A model generated the notes under the pieces. The model made no database searches. It was given only the letters and a program-made list of their open reading frames with translations, and was not told where the DNA came from. The translations under genes were made by a program, and so were the position numbers. Positions 28,452 to 38,682 of a DNA stretch of 64,000 bases are shown here, piece after piece. Every line of letters starts with the position of its first letter. Position 1 is the first letter of the stretch. The stretch comes from an uncultured Flavobacteriales bacterium (lineage in GTDB: Bacteria; Bacteroidota; Bacteroidia; Flavobacteriales_D; Parvicellaceae), in assembly GCA_943788755.1 (NCBI GenBank), contig CALSRM010000004.1, forward strand, positions 1-64,000. The letters run 5' to 3'.

Positions 28452-29015
28452 TTATTTTAGTCTCTCAGCGTACATACCTTTTTCCGTATCCACCTTAATT
28501 CTGTCTCCGATATTAATAAATAATGGAACACGTATTTCTGCTCCTGTATCAATAGTAGCAGGTTTCATTGTATTTGTTGCAGTATCTCCTTTAACTCCTG
28601 GTTCTGTGTAAGTAACTTCTGCTTCAATATATAAAGGTAAATTAACAATTAAAGGAGTTTCTTCATCGGCATTAAAAACGATTTGAACATTTGATCCTTC
28701 CACTAAGAATTCTGGATTAGCAACTAAATGTTTTTCGATAAAAGTTTGCTCGTACGTTGATGTATTCATAACATGAAACCCATCATCTTCTTTATATAAA
28801 TACTGATAAGTTCTATTTTCTACCCTAATCACATCAATTTTATGGCCAGACGGGAAAGTATGATCTACCACTCTACCTGTTTCAATATTTTTCAATTTCG
28901 TTCTAACAAATGCCGGGCCTTTACCTGGTTTTACGTGTTGAAATTCGATTACAGTGACTGGTTTTCCCTTGTGAATCATACATAATCCGTTTTTTATATC
29001 TCCTGAAGATGCCAT
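28452..29015 (-). CDS. efp: Elongation factor P
   Basis: 187 residues, three beta-barrel domains. Rescues ribosomes stalled at polyproline. The modified tip residue is Lys32 in VKPGKGPAF. The C-terminal signature region GAEIRVPLFINIGDRIKVDT is typical. TATTTTTG upstream on the minus strand (29042-29035) fits a -7 box about 20 bases before the ATG. Divergent from ygiQ. A modifying enzyme is not in the window. Confidence 0.95.
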   Translation of the reverse strand: MASSGDIKNGLCMIHKGKPVTVIEFQHVKPGKGPAFVRTKLKNIETGRVVDHTFPSGHKIDVIRVENRTYQYLYKEDDGFHVMNTSTYEQTFIEKHLVANPEFLVEGSNVQIVFNADEETPLIVNLPLYIEAEVTYTEPGVKGDTATNTMKPATIDTGAEIRVPLFINIGDRIKVDTEKGMYAERLK

Positions 29016-29133
29016 ATTGTTTTTTTAAGTTTCACAAAAATAAGGTAATATTTGACAAAACGACAAGAATCTATAAATGCTTGGGAACGCATCATTAAAT
29101 GCTTAAAACTTCTTTTAAGAGCACTTCCTTTAG

Positions 29134-29141
29134 TATCTTTG
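29134..29141 (+). promoter_or_regulatory. -7 box TATCTTTG immediately before the YgiQ GTG start
   Basis: TATCTTTG matches TAnnTTTG. Only four bases (CACT) separate it from the GTG at 29146. Since transcription in this system starts a few bases after the box, the mRNA would be essentially leaderless. No clear TTTG at the -33 spacing. Confidence 0.5.
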
Positions 29142-29145
29142 CACT

Positions 29146-31077
29146 GTGATTGAATTACAACCAATAACAGACTGGCTTCCAATTACTAAAAAGGAAGTGG
29201 AAAAAAGAGGATGGGAACAATTAGATGTTATTCTAATCTCTGGAGACGCTTATGTTGACCACCCTGCTTTTGGGGCTGCGGTAATTGGAAGAATTATAGA
29301 AAGTGAAGGGTTAAAAATTGCTATTATTCCACAGCCGAATTGGACAGACGATTTACGTGATTTTAAAAAACTAGGTACCCCTAAATACTTTTTTGGCGTA
29401 ACTGCTGGATGTATGGATTCCATGGTAAATCATTATACTGCTGGGAAAAGAAAAAGATCAACAGATGCTTATACACCTGGGGGATTAGCAAATTTCCGAC
29501 CCGATTATGCAACTACTGTTTATACTAAAATTTTAAAAGAGCTATATCCAGACACACCTGTTTTGATTGGCGGAATAGAAGCGTCTTTGCGAAGAGTTAC
29601 GCATTACGATTACTGGTCAGATAAATTAATGCCAACCATATTAGAAACAAGTGGAGCTGATTTATTGGTTTATGGAATGGGGGAACAAGCGCTGCGAGAG
29701 ATATTACAGCTTTTACAAAAAGGAGTACCTTTTCATCAGCTTACAATGGTAAAGCAAACAGCCTATTTAAGTTCTGAGAAAGATACTATTCCTAAAAACA
29801 AACATTGGAAGGATAAAGAATTAGTGCCGCATGAAACTTGTCTCAACGATAAAAAAATGTTTGCCTCCAACTTTAAAATTGTAGAACAAGAATCGAATAA
29901 AACTTTCGCTAATCGATTAACGCAGAGCATTGGGAACAGTAGTTTAGTAATAAACCCACCTTTTCCAACAATGACTGAAGATGAAATTGACACTTCATTC
30001 GATTTACCCTATACAAGATTACCTCACCCAAAGTACAAAAAGAGAGGGGACATTCCTGCTTATGAAATGATTAAGTTTTCAATCAATATGCATAGAGGGT
30101 GTTTTGGTGGATGCAGTTTTTGTACAATTTCGGCTCACCAAGGAAAATTTATTGCAAGTCGTTCGGAAAAATCCATTTTAGCGGAAGTTGATAAGGTAAC
30201 CGAAATGAAAGATTTTAAAGGATATATATCGGATTTAGGAGGTCCTTCTGCCAACATGTACAACCTAAAAGGAAAAGATTTATCTATTTGCGATAAATGT
30301 GTTGCACCATCATGTATACATCCTGTAGTTTGTGACAATTTGGACACCAATCATTCTGCAATGACTAATTTATACAGAAAGGTTGACAGCAACCCTAAAG
30401 TAAAAAAAGCATTTGTAGGCAGTGGAATTCGTTATGATTTACTGACAAAATCGTACAATAAAAAAGGGGATAAATCATTAAAAGAATACATGATTCAAGT
30501 TCAAACGAGACATGTATCTGGAAGGTTAAAAGTTGCTCCAGAACATACCGCGGATGACACTTTAAAGATTATGCGAAAGCCGAAGTTTGAGCACTTTAAA
30601 GAATTCAAAAAAGCCTACGATGAAATAGACAAGGAATACAATCTAAATCAAAAGTTGATTCCTTACTTTATTTCTAGTCACCCTGGCTGTAAAGAAGAAG
30701 ACATGGCTAACCTCGCTGCTGAAACAAAAGAATTAGGATTTGAATTGGAGCAGGTACAAGATTTCACACCAACTCCGATGACAGTTGCTACGGTAATGTA
30801 TTATTCTGGATATCATCCTTATACTTTAAACAAATATTACACTCCGAAAACCAAACAAGAAAGACAAAATCAACATCGTTTTTTCTTTTGGTACAAAAAG
30901 GAAAATAAACAGTGGATAAGTGATTATTTAATCAAAGTCAAACGCCCTGACCTTTTAAAACGATTAGTTGACCCACCCAAAATAAAATCGAAGAATGCTC
31001 CAAAATGGTTAGCAGAACAGCGAAAAAAAAGACCTATTAACTCCAAAAGAAACTTTAATAAAAACAAGAGAAAATGA
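29146..31077 (+). CDS. YgiQ family radical SAM protein
   Basis: 643 residues. An N-terminal cobalamin-binding-like region precedes the radical SAM core, whose 4Fe-4S motif is CFGGCSFC (C-x3-C-x2-C). A C-terminal DUF3362-type extension is rich in Lys. The family function is not settled as far as I know. The start is GTG (MIELQPITDW). It overlaps the following barrel gene by four bases (ATGA). Confidence 0.9.
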   Translation: MIELQPITDWLPITKKEVEKRGWEQLDVILISGDAYVDHPAFGAAVIGRIIESEGLKIAIIPQPNWTDDLRDFKKLGTPKYFFGVTAGCMDSMVNHYTAGKRKRSTDAYTPGGLANFRPDYATTVYTKILKELYPDTPVLIGGIEASLRRVTHYDYWSDKLMPTILETSGADLLVYGMGEQALREILQLLQKGVPFHQLTMVKQTAYLSSEKDTIPKNKHWKDKELVPHETCLNDKKMFASNFKIVEQESNKTFANRLTQSIGNSSLVINPPFPTMTEDEIDTSFDLPYTRLPHPKYKKRGDIPAYEMIKFSINMHRGCFGGCSFCTISAHQGKFIASRSEKSILAEVDKVTEMKDFKGYISDLGGPSANMYNLKGKDLSICDKCVAPSCIHPVVCDNLDTNHSAMTNLYRKVDSNPKVKKAFVGSGIRYDLLTKSYNKKGDKSLKEYMIQVQTRHVSGRLKVAPEHTADDTLKIMRKPKFEHFKEFKKAYDEIDKEYNLNQKLIPYFISSHPGCKEEDMANLAAETKELGFELEQVQDFTPTPMTVATVMYYSGYHPYTLNKYYTPKTKQERQNQHRFFFWYKKENKQWISDYLIKVKRPDLLKRLVDPPKIKSKNAPKWLAEQRKKRPINSKRNFNKNKRK

Positions 31078-31904
31078 GAAATCTAATTGTATTTATCGGC
31101 CTCGTTTTCTCAATAGCAGTAGTTGGACAAGAAGACATCCTAGTTCCCAAAACCAACAAAGGAAAAATATTCGTTTACTGGGGATGGAACAGAGGTTACT
31201 ATTCCAATTCTGACATTCATTTCACTGGAGATAATTACGATTTTATTTTAAAGGATGTCGTTGCTAAAGACAGGCAAACTAAATTTAACGTGGACCCTTA
31301 TTTTAATCCATCAAGGATTACGATCCCACAAACAAATTTTAAAGCGGGATATTTCATCAGCGAAAAATATAACATTTCATTTGGTGTAGATCACATGAAA
31401 TATGTTATGAAACAGAATCAAGATGCAATAATAAATGGATCTATAGGTATTGAGGGAAATGATTTTAATGGAATGTACCAAGATGAAATAATAAAACTTA
31501 CGACTGACTTTTTAATATTTGAGCATACCGATGGGTTAAACTATGTCAATATTGAAATTAATCGATTCGATAATTTAGCCCAGCTCTTCCCAAATAAATT
31601 CCCATTAGAAATCAATATAACTGAAGGATTTGGCATTGGGGGGTTGTACCCAAAGACCAATGCCCGTTTATTATCTTTTGAACAACATGATGACTATAAT
31701 ATTGCGGGATTTGGAACAAGTGCAAAAGTAGGAATCGATATCGCCTTTCTTAAACATTTCTTTTTGCGTTTTGAAGGGAAGGCTGGGTATATCAATTTAC
31801 CTAATATAAAAACTACCTTTGTTTCTGCTGATAAAGCAAATCAGCAATTTTTCTTTTTACAGCGAAATTTCTTATTTGGAGGAATTTTTAGAATCGGGAA
31901 GTAA
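31074..31904 (+). CDS. Outer-membrane beta-barrel protein, uncharacterised
   Basis: 276 residues with a signal peptide (LIVFIGLVFSIAVVGQ) and aromatic-rich alternating strands; conserved-looking KIFVYWGWNRGYYS at the start and FLFGGIFRIGK at the end. I recognise the type as a common flavobacterial outer-membrane protein but no function. ATGA overlap with ygiQ implies translational coupling. It is convergent with recG, three bases apart. Confidence 0.65.
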   Translation: MRNLIVFIGLVFSIAVVGQEDILVPKTNKGKIFVYWGWNRGYYSNSDIHFTGDNYDFILKDVVAKDRQTKFNVDPYFNPSRITIPQTNFKAGYFISEKYNISFGVDHMKYVMKQNQDAIINGSIGIEGNDFNGMYQDEIIKLTTDFLIFEHTDGLNYVNIEINRFDNLAQLFPNKFPLEINITEGFGIGGLYPKTNARLLSFEQHDDYNIAGFGTSAKVGIDIAFLKHFFLRFEGKAGYINLPNIKTTFVSADKANQQFFFLQRNFLFGGIFRIGK

Positions 31905-31907
31905 GCA

Positions 31908-34007
31908 CTAGCTTATTCTGCTCCAATCCGGTCTATTTTTAATTTGGCGAAACAATTGCATTCTCATTTCATAATTCTTTTTGTGTATTAAGTCAGGATC
32001 TTCTTCAAGAACTTTCACAGCAGCATCTCTTGCTAATTGCACTATCTGTCCATCTCTAGCAAGGTCTGCTATTTTCAAATCTAAAAGACCACTTTGTTGC
32101 GTTCCCATTATATCGCCGGGCCCACGCATTTTTAAATCTACTTCAGCTATTTCAAAACCATCATTCGTTCTGACTAATGTTCCAATACGTTTTTTTGCTT
32201 CTTCAGACAATTTAAAACTTGTCATCAGTAGACAATAAGATTGCTCTGCCCCTCTTCCTACTCTACCTCTTAACTGATGCAATTGCGATAAACCAAATTT
32301 CTCTGCACTTTCAACGATCATTACGGATGCATTCGGGACATTAACTCCAACTTCAATTACCGTTGTCGCAACCATAATCTGTGTTTTTCCAGCTGCGAAC
32401 TGACTCATTTCATATTCTTTATCTGCAGCTTTCATTCTACCATGAACAATGCTTACCTGATATTTGGGAATCGGAAATCGACGCGTTATACTTTCATGAC
32501 CATCCATCAAATCTTTGTAGTCCATCTTTTCAGATTCTTCAATCAAAGGATACACAATGTAAATTTGCCTCCCTTTGGCTATTTCATCTTCAATAAATTG
32601 AAAAACTTTCAATCTATTTTGGTCAAAATAATGACGCGTTTCAATTGATTTTCTGCCAGGAGGTAACTCATCAATAACCGAAACATCCAAATCACCATAA
32701 AAAGTCATTGCCAATGTTCTTGGAATTGGAGTAGCAGTCATTACAAGCACATGAGGTGGTTGTAAATTCTTTCTCCAAAGTCTAGCTCGTTGCGCTACGC
32801 CAAAGCGATGTTGCTCATCAATTACCGCTAAACCAATATTTTTAAACTTTACTTTATCTTCTATTAGCGCATGCGTTCCAATTAAAATATCCAAAGAGCC
32901 ATCTTCTAATTTACTATGAATAATCTTTCGTTGGGCAGTTTTTACTGATCCGGTCAGCAACGCAACTTCAACACCCATTTCCCCAACAAATTCTTTTATT
33001 GAGTTATAATGTTGCGTAGCTAATATTTCTGTTGGAGCCATTAAACAGGTTTGAAAACCATTATCTAATGCGATTAAAATACTTAATAAAGCAACTAAGG
33101 TCTTTCCACTTCCAACATCTCCCTGCAACATTCTATTCATGTGCAAACCCGAACCCATATCCTTTCGAATTTCTTTCATTACGCGTTTCTGAGCGCCTGT
33201 TAATTCAAAAGGAAGGTAATTATTGAAAAAGGTATTAAAGTGGACACTTACTTTGCTAAAAACAAACCCTTGTGTTTTCTTTTGTGCGACTTGTTTTTGT
33301 TTGATCATTTGAAGTTGAAGAAAAAATAATTCTTCAAACTTTAAACGAAAGCTTGCTTTATTTGCTTCCTCCAATGAATTTGGAAAATGAATCTGTTTTA
33401 GCGCTTCTTCTTTCCCAATTAAATTATAATTTGCTAATATCTCCTTTGATAAAACCTCTACAATAATTCCGTTCAGCTGAGCGATTAAATTATGTAAAAT
33501 CTTTTCAAACCCTCTACTATTTAATCCTCTTGCCGATAGTTTATCTCCAGAATGATAAATTGGCTGCAGATATCCTTCTATTTGTTTAGCATTTTTAATC
33601 TCTTCAATTTCTGGATGTGGAATACTGAACTTACTTCCGTATCTATTTACTCTTCCATACACTAAATATTCTTTTCCTATGGCTAAAGATGACTTGATCC
33701 AAGTCGCTCCTTTAAACCAAATAAGTTCAATTGTTCCGGTGTCATCTTTAAAAACAGCTACCAACCGCTTTTTCCTTGCAGCACCAACTTCTGAAATACT
33801 TAATAATGTTCCCTGCAATTGTACTTCTTGAGCACCTTCAAACACATCTCTAATTCGGTGAATTTTAGATCGATCTACATATCGAAAAGGATAATATTGC
33901 AATAAATCATCGAACGTAAAAATCCTTACCTCCTTTTGCAATAGTTCTGCCCTTTTAGGGCCTACTCCCTTTAAGTAGGAAATTTCGGTATTTAACAGTT
34001 TGTTGAT
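31908..34007 (-). CDS. recG: ATP-dependent DNA helicase RecG, apparently with a non-AUG start
   Basis: Helicase that remodels stalled forks and Holliday junctions. The wedge/OB domain is N-terminal. Helicase motifs: Walker A GDVGSGKT, DEQH box (VIDEQHRFGV), TATPIPRT, and the C-terminal QLRGRVGRG. The track starts at an internal ATG (33941), but the in-frame codons upstream encode the conserved RecG start EISYLKGVGPKRAELL. The frame is open to 34019 with no ATG, GTG or TTG; the codon where Met is expected (34007) is ATC, followed by AACAAACTG. Either an ATC/ATT start is used or the ATG was lost. Confidence 0.9.
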   Translation of the reverse strand: MNKLLNTEISYLKGVGPKRAELLQKEVRIFTFDDLLQYYPFRYVDRSKIHRIRDVFEGAQEVQLQGTLLSISEVGAARKKRLVAVFKDDTGTIELIWFKGATWIKSSLAIGKEYLVYGRVNRYGSKFSIPHPEIEEIKNAKQIEGYLQPIYHSGDKLSARGLNSRGFEKILHNLIAQLNGIIVEVLSKEILANYNLIGKEEALKQIHFPNSLEEANKASFRLKFEELFFLQLQMIKQKQVAQKKTQGFVFSKVSVHFNTFFNNYLPFELTGAQKRVMKEIRKDMGSGLHMNRMLQGDVGSGKTLVALLSILIALDNGFQTCLMAPTEILATQHYNSIKEFVGEMGVEVALLTGSVKTAQRKIIHSKLEDGSLDILIGTHALIEDKVKFKNIGLAVIDEQHRFGVAQRARLWRKNLQPPHVLVMTATPIPRTLAMTFYGDLDVSVIDELPPGRKSIETRHYFDQNRLKVFQFIEDEIAKGRQIYIVYPLIEESEKMDYKDLMDGHESITRRFPIPKYQVSIVHGRMKAADKEYEMSQFAAGKTQIMVATTVIEVGVNVPNASVMIVESAEKFGLSQLHQLRGRVGRGAEQSYCLLMTSFKLSEEAKKRIGTLVRTNDGFEIAEVDLKMRGPGDIMGTQQSGLLDLKIADLARDGQIVQLARDAAVKVLEEDPDLIHKKNYEMRMQLFRQIKNRPDWSRIS

Positions 34008-34124
34008 ATAAATTAAAATTTAGTTCTATAACTCATAAATTTCTATACTTATTTCACTCTTCTTTTTCCTTTATACGTCGTTAAAATTTTAAACCGTAAC
34101 TATAGCTAGTTATGAGTTACAACA

Positions 34125-35036
34125 CTAGTAAGCTTCTTTCAAAGTAATGGTAATGTTTTGAAATTCATTTGAAATTATTAACTCCTCGTTAAATCCTTGT
34201 AAAAACCATTTTATTTCTTTGTATCTATATAAATTCTCGATTGGCACATCTTTCGCATTATATGGAGTTCCATACTCCTTGATTAATCCTTCAATCATAT
34301 ATTGATAGACTCCGGAAATTCTCTGCGACTCAACATCCAATAACACTACATCAAACTCAGATAAAAGATTTTCACCTTCAAAATGAAATGTAGTACTTGC
34401 TTCAATTTCGTCGAGGTAAGTTCTTTTTATATAAAAATCATCATTAGATGACTCCTTTGAAGCTTCAACACATACCTTATGAACATCATAGCCGGAAAAG
34501 AAACCCACAACGAATTCATTATTATTCATTATTCGAGATGACTCTTTTAATATGAAATCCAAATCATCTATTATTTGGCCTGTAAGTTCAGACGAAACAT
34601 GTTCGTAAACTTCAAACTGTTCCAGACGAGTACTATATAATCTAGATTCACCTAGAGTCATTGTATCCGCATCATAGTGAACCTTCCATAATTGGTCGAA
34701 ATTTCGAACTAATAGCTTATGTGTATTTTCGGTGCTATCTTCTTTTTTGTAACGGCAATAGCAATATGCATGATCTTCAAATTCATCACAACTATCTACC
34801 TTAACAAAGGTGATTTTTGGCATATTAAATAGGAAAAAATAATCGTTTTCCAATTTACGCTTGGAGGATTTATCACAATATTCCATTGCATCGTAATAAG
34901 CTTCATCTGCTAATGCTAAATAAAATTGTTTCGAAACCCAAGCTGGAGTATTTGGAACATCTGTATCATCTCTATCACACGAACATAAACTAAAAAACAA
35001 TGGAAGAATTATCAATATTTTATTTAGAGACTTCAT
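34125..35036 (-). CDS. Hypothetical lipoprotein
   Basis: About 303 residues, not recognised with certainty. From the ATG at 35036 the signal peptide is MKSLNKILIILPLFFSLCSC, a lipobox (LCSC). The early part (AWVSKQFYLALADEAYYDAMEYC) looks like the DUF4878/NTF2-like lipoproteins that have one helix pair before a sheet; that is only a resemblance. The track start eight codons upstream overlaps the terminator hairpin region and is unlikely. Single gene. Confidence 0.6.
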   Translation of the reverse strand: MKSLNKILIILPLFFSLCSCDRDDTDVPNTPAWVSKQFYLALADEAYYDAMEYCDKSSKRKLENDYFFLFNMPKITFVKVDSCDEFEDHAYCYCRYKKEDSTENTHKLLVRNFDQLWKVHYDADTMTLGESRLYSTRLEQFEVYEHVSSELTGQIIDDLDFILKESSRIMNNNEFVVGFFSGYDVHKVCVEASKESSNDDFYIKRTYLDEIEASTTFHFEGENLLSEFDVVLLDVESQRISGVYQYMIEGLIKEYGTPYNAKDVPIENLYRYKEIKWFLQGFNEELIISNEFQNITITLKEAY

Positions 35037-35052
35037 TGGGTTAAAAATAAGA

Positions 35053-35080
35053 AAAGCCATACAAAGTATTGCATGGCTTT
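35053..35080 (-). terminator. Hairpin after the pyrH-frr operon
   Basis: AAAGCCAT and ATGGCTTT form an 8-bp stem around a 12-base loop. Reading the minus strand it follows the frr stop at 35103 and is trailed by TCTTATTTTT. It lies just upstream of the lipoprotein gene. Confidence 0.65.
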
Positions 35081-35102
35081 AAATAATCTTGCTTGAATAT
35101 CC

Positions 35103-35666
35103 CTATACTTTCATAATGTCTGCCTCTTTCATACCTAATAAAGCATCCACTTTCGTAATATATTCATCTGTTATTTTCTGAATAGAATCCTCAGTATCTT
35201 TAACCTGGTCTTCACTTAACCCGTCATTTTTTAAGCTTTTTATAAAATCATTAGCATCTTTCCTTTTCTGACGAACACCAACTTTTGCATGCTCACCTTC
35301 AGCCTTTGCTTTTTTTACTAAATCTCTTCTTCGTTCCTCAGTGAGCATTGGCACTGCGATAATTATCATCTCACCATTACTTTGGGGGTTTAAGCCTAAA
35401 TTTGCATTGGTAATACCTCTTGAAACTTCATCAAGAATAGATTTTTCCCAAGGTTGAACTGTTATCGTTCTAGCATCTATTGTATTTACATTTGCAACTT
35501 GAGCAAGAGGTGTGGGAGTATCATAATAATCTACCATAACTCCATCTAACATAGAAGGATTAGCGCGACCAGCTCTAATTTTAGCTAATTGCTTTTCAAG
35601 GTGATCTAAGGAATCTTTCATTCCATCTTTAGCATCATCAATTGCCATTTCAACTTCTTCATTCAT
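35103..35666 (-). CDS. frr: Ribosome recycling factor
   Basis: 187 residues, the normal size; splits post-termination ribosomes with EF-G. Characteristic GRANPSMLDGVMVDYYDTPTPL and ITVQPWEKS are present. It follows pyrH by 37 bases, the usual pyrH-frr pairing. Confidence 0.96.
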   Translation of the reverse strand: MNEEVEMAIDDAKDGMKDSLDHLEKQLAKIRAGRANPSMLDGVMVDYYDTPTPLAQVANVNTIDARTITVQPWEKSILDEVSRGITNANLGLNPQSNGEMIIIAVPMLTEERRRDLVKKAKAEGEHAKVGVRQKRKDANDFIKSLKNDGLSEDQVKDTEDSIQKITDEYITKVDALLGMKEADIMKV

Positions 35667-35703
35667 TGCTTTACGTTTTTAAGTAATCCAAATATAACTA
35701 AAA

Positions 35704-36414
<711 letters not shown>

Positions 36415-36444
36415 TTAATTCTTATTTAGGGGTAAAATGTAAGC

Positions 36445-36472
36445 AAAAAAAAGAGAGCTAAAAAGCTCTCTT
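36445..36472 (-). terminator. Terminator of the rpsB-tsf operon
   Basis: A perfect 9-bp stem AAGAGAGCT / AGCTCTCTT with loop AAAA, followed on the minus strand by a T-rich run. Ten bases after the tsf stop. Confidence 0.88.
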
Positions 36473-36482
36473 TAAAAAATCG

Positions 36483-37304
36483 TTATATTGATAAGGATAT
36501 TCTTTTAAAATCCGTAACGGTCAAATCAGGGTTCGTGTCAGTTAAGAATTGTTTAACTGTCTTTTTGTTATCTCTAACAAACATTTGATTTAACAAAGTA
36601 GTTTCTTTATAAAACTTCTTTAATCTTCCTTGGGCAATTTTATCAGCCATTTCTTCAGGCTTCCCTTCTTGAATAGCTAACTCTCTACCAACAGATAATT
36701 CTCTATCTATTATATCTTGAGGAACAGAACTCTCATCTACAGAAATAGGATTCATTGCTGCAATTTGCATTGCTACTTGTTTTCCTTCATCTTCGTTATC
36801 AGCTGTTAAACCAACAATCGTAGCTATTTGATTTCCTGGGTGGTTATATGCTACAACTTTAGCAGCTTCAACAGTTTCTAATCCAGAAATATCAATTTTC
36901 TCTCCAATAACTCCTGATTGCTCAGTAATTTTTTCTCCAACAGTCATTCCATTACCACTGTAAGACAAACTTTTCAATTCATCAACAGTAGAAGGTCCGT
37001 TTGCAATAACTATATCAACTATAGAATTAGCAAATTCACCAAACGCTTCATTCTTAGCAACGAAATCAGTTTCACAGTTTACACAAACTAAAACTCCTTT
37101 AGCTCCAGTTGATTTAGCAATAACTAATCCTTCTGTTGCGTCTCTGTCTCCACGTTTAGCCGCAATTTTCTGTCCTTGTTTTCTTAACAAATCCACTGCT
37201 TCGTTCATATCTCCATCAGCTTCTACAAGAGCTTTCTTGCAGTCCATCATTCCTGCACCTGTCTTTTTTCTTAATTCGTTTACTTCTTTAGCTGTAATTG
37301 CCAT
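36483..37304 (-). CDS. tsf: Elongation factor Ts
   Basis: 273 residues; nucleotide exchange factor for EF-Tu. The N-terminal UBA-like domain has LRKKTGAGMMDCKKAL and the EF-Tu contact TDFVAKNE. Follows rpsB by 36 bases. Confidence 0.97.
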   Translation of the reverse strand: MAITAKEVNELRKKTGAGMMDCKKALVEADGDMNEAVDLLRKQGQKIAAKRGDRDATEGLVIAKSTGAKGVLVCVNCETDFVAKNEAFGEFANSIVDIVIANGPSTVDELKSLSYSGNGMTVGEKITEQSGVIGEKIDISGLETVEAAKVVAYNHPGNQIATIVGLTADNEDEGKQVAMQIAAMNPISVDESSVPQDIIDRELSVGRELAIQEGKPEEMADKIAQGRLKKFYKETTLLNQMFVRDNKKTVKQFLTDTNPDLTVTDFKRISLSI

Positions 37305-37340
37305 GATAATATATTTTAATTAATTAAGATACTTAATTTA

Positions 37341-38138
37341 TTATTTCTTTTCAACCGCTTTTTCTGCAACAACTGCTTCAGCTTTAGCTTCTACAACAGG
37401 AGCTTCAGCAACTTTTTCAGCAGTTTTTTCAGCAGCTTTTTCTTTTCCTGCTTTTCTTTCGCTTAAACCTTCTTTAATTGCATCACACATAAGACCAACA
37501 ATTAAATCAATAGATTTAGTTGCGTCATCATTTGCTGGAATTACAAAATCAATAGGTTTTGGATCAGAATTCGTATCAACCATTGCAAATACTGGAATTC
37601 CTAGTTTTCTAGATTCAGCAACAGCAATGTGCTCTTTTCTAACATCGACAACGAATACAGCAGCAGGAAGACGAGTCATATCAGCAATACTACCGATTAC
37701 CTTCTGCATCTTATCTTTTTGACGCGTCATCTGAAGACGTTCTCTTTTAGACATTGTTTTTGCAGTACCATCTTCCATCATTTTATCGATAGAAGTCATT
37801 TTACGAATCGTTTTACGTGTAGTCTTGAAGTTCGTCAACATTCCACCAGGCCAACGTTCTGTGATATAAGGCATGTTTACTTCTTTAACATGAGAAGTAA
37901 CAATTTCTTGTGCTTGCTTTTTTGTAGCAACAAATAAAACTTTACGACCTGATTTTGCAATTTGTTTAATCGCTGCAGCAGCTTCGTCAATTTTTACGAC
38001 TGTTTTGTTTAAGTCAATTACGTGGATTCCTTTTTTCTCATCGAAAACATAAGGAGCCATTGCTGGGTTCCACTTTCTTTTTAGGTGCCCAAAATGCGCT
38101 CCGGCATCTAATAGGGTTTTAAAATTTGTTATTGCCAT
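37341..38138 (-). CDS. rpsB: 30S ribosomal protein S2 (uS2)
   Basis: About 265 residues. LLDAGAHFGHLKRKWNPAM and RWPGGMLTNFKTTR are diagnostic. The ATG at 38138 (MAITNFKTLL) is chosen over the track's 38168 because family proteins begin here. An Ala/Glu/Lys-rich C-terminal tail of about 45 residues (KAAEKTAEKVAEAP) is a low-complexity extension, common in the phylum. Confidence 0.96.
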   Translation of the reverse strand: MAITNFKTLLDAGAHFGHLKRKWNPAMAPYVFDEKKGIHVIDLNKTVVKIDEAAAAIKQIAKSGRKVLFVATKKQAQEIVTSHVKEVNMPYITERWPGGMLTNFKTTRKTIRKMTSIDKMMEDGTAKTMSKRERLQMTRQKDKMQKVIGSIADMTRLPAAVFVVDVRKEHIAVAESRKLGIPVFAMVDTNSDPKPIDFVIPANDDATKSIDLIVGLMCDAIKEGLSERKAGKEKAAEKTAEKVAEAPVVEAKAEAVVAEKAVEKK

Positions 38139-38244
38139 TTTGTTTACTTTCTTTTTACTGATTAACAATAGTTTCTTTAACTATTTTATTTACAGCAGAT
38201 ATGCAGTAGCGTTCTATACGATCTGCAACACTTAGATACTAAAC

Positions 38245-38267
38245 AAGCACTCAAAATATGAATGCTT
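38245..38267 (-). terminator. Hairpin after the rplM-rpsI operon
   Basis: AAGCACTCA and TGAATGCTT (9 bp including one G-T) flank a 5-base loop, 19 bases after the rpsI stop on the minus strand. The T-run behind it is weak (TTGTTTAG), so termination may be partial and read on into rpsB. Confidence 0.55.
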
Positions 38268-38285
38268 CTTTAAGTAAAATACTGA

Positions 38286-38672
38286 TTAACGTTTACTAAA
38301 TTGGAATTTCTTACGTGCTTTCGGTTGTCCTGGTTTTTTACGTTCAACCATTCTTGGATCACGCGTCATTAAGCTTTCAGCTTTTAACTTAGGCTTATTT
38401 TCTGCATCAACCTCAACCAAAGCTCTTGCAATTGCTAAACGAACTGCTTCAACTTGTCCATTAACTCCTCCACCTTTAACATTAACTTTAACGTCATACT
38501 GACCTTCTGTTTCTGTTAATTGGAAAGGTTGGTTAACTTTATATTGAAGAACTCCTGTTGGAAAATATTGTTTGTAGTCTCTGTTATTCACAGTTACATT
38601 TCCTTTTCCTTCAGAAAGATAAATTCTAGCAACTGAAGATTTACGTCTTCCGATTGTATTTATTACTTCCAT
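38286..38672 (-). CDS. rpsI: 30S ribosomal protein S9 (uS9)
   Basis: 128 residues. GRRKSSVARIYL at the N-terminus and the invariant C-terminal tail RKKFQFSKR (ending K/R, reaching the P-site tRNA) are present. Ten bases after rplM. Confidence 0.97.
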   Translation of the reverse strand: MEVINTIGRRKSSVARIYLSEGKGNVTVNNRDYKQYFPTGVLQYKVNQPFQLTETEGQYDVKVNVKGGGVNGQVEAVRLAIARALVEVDAENKPKLKAESLMTRDPRMVERKKPGQPKARKKFQFSKR

Positions 38673-38682
38673 TCTTTATTTA

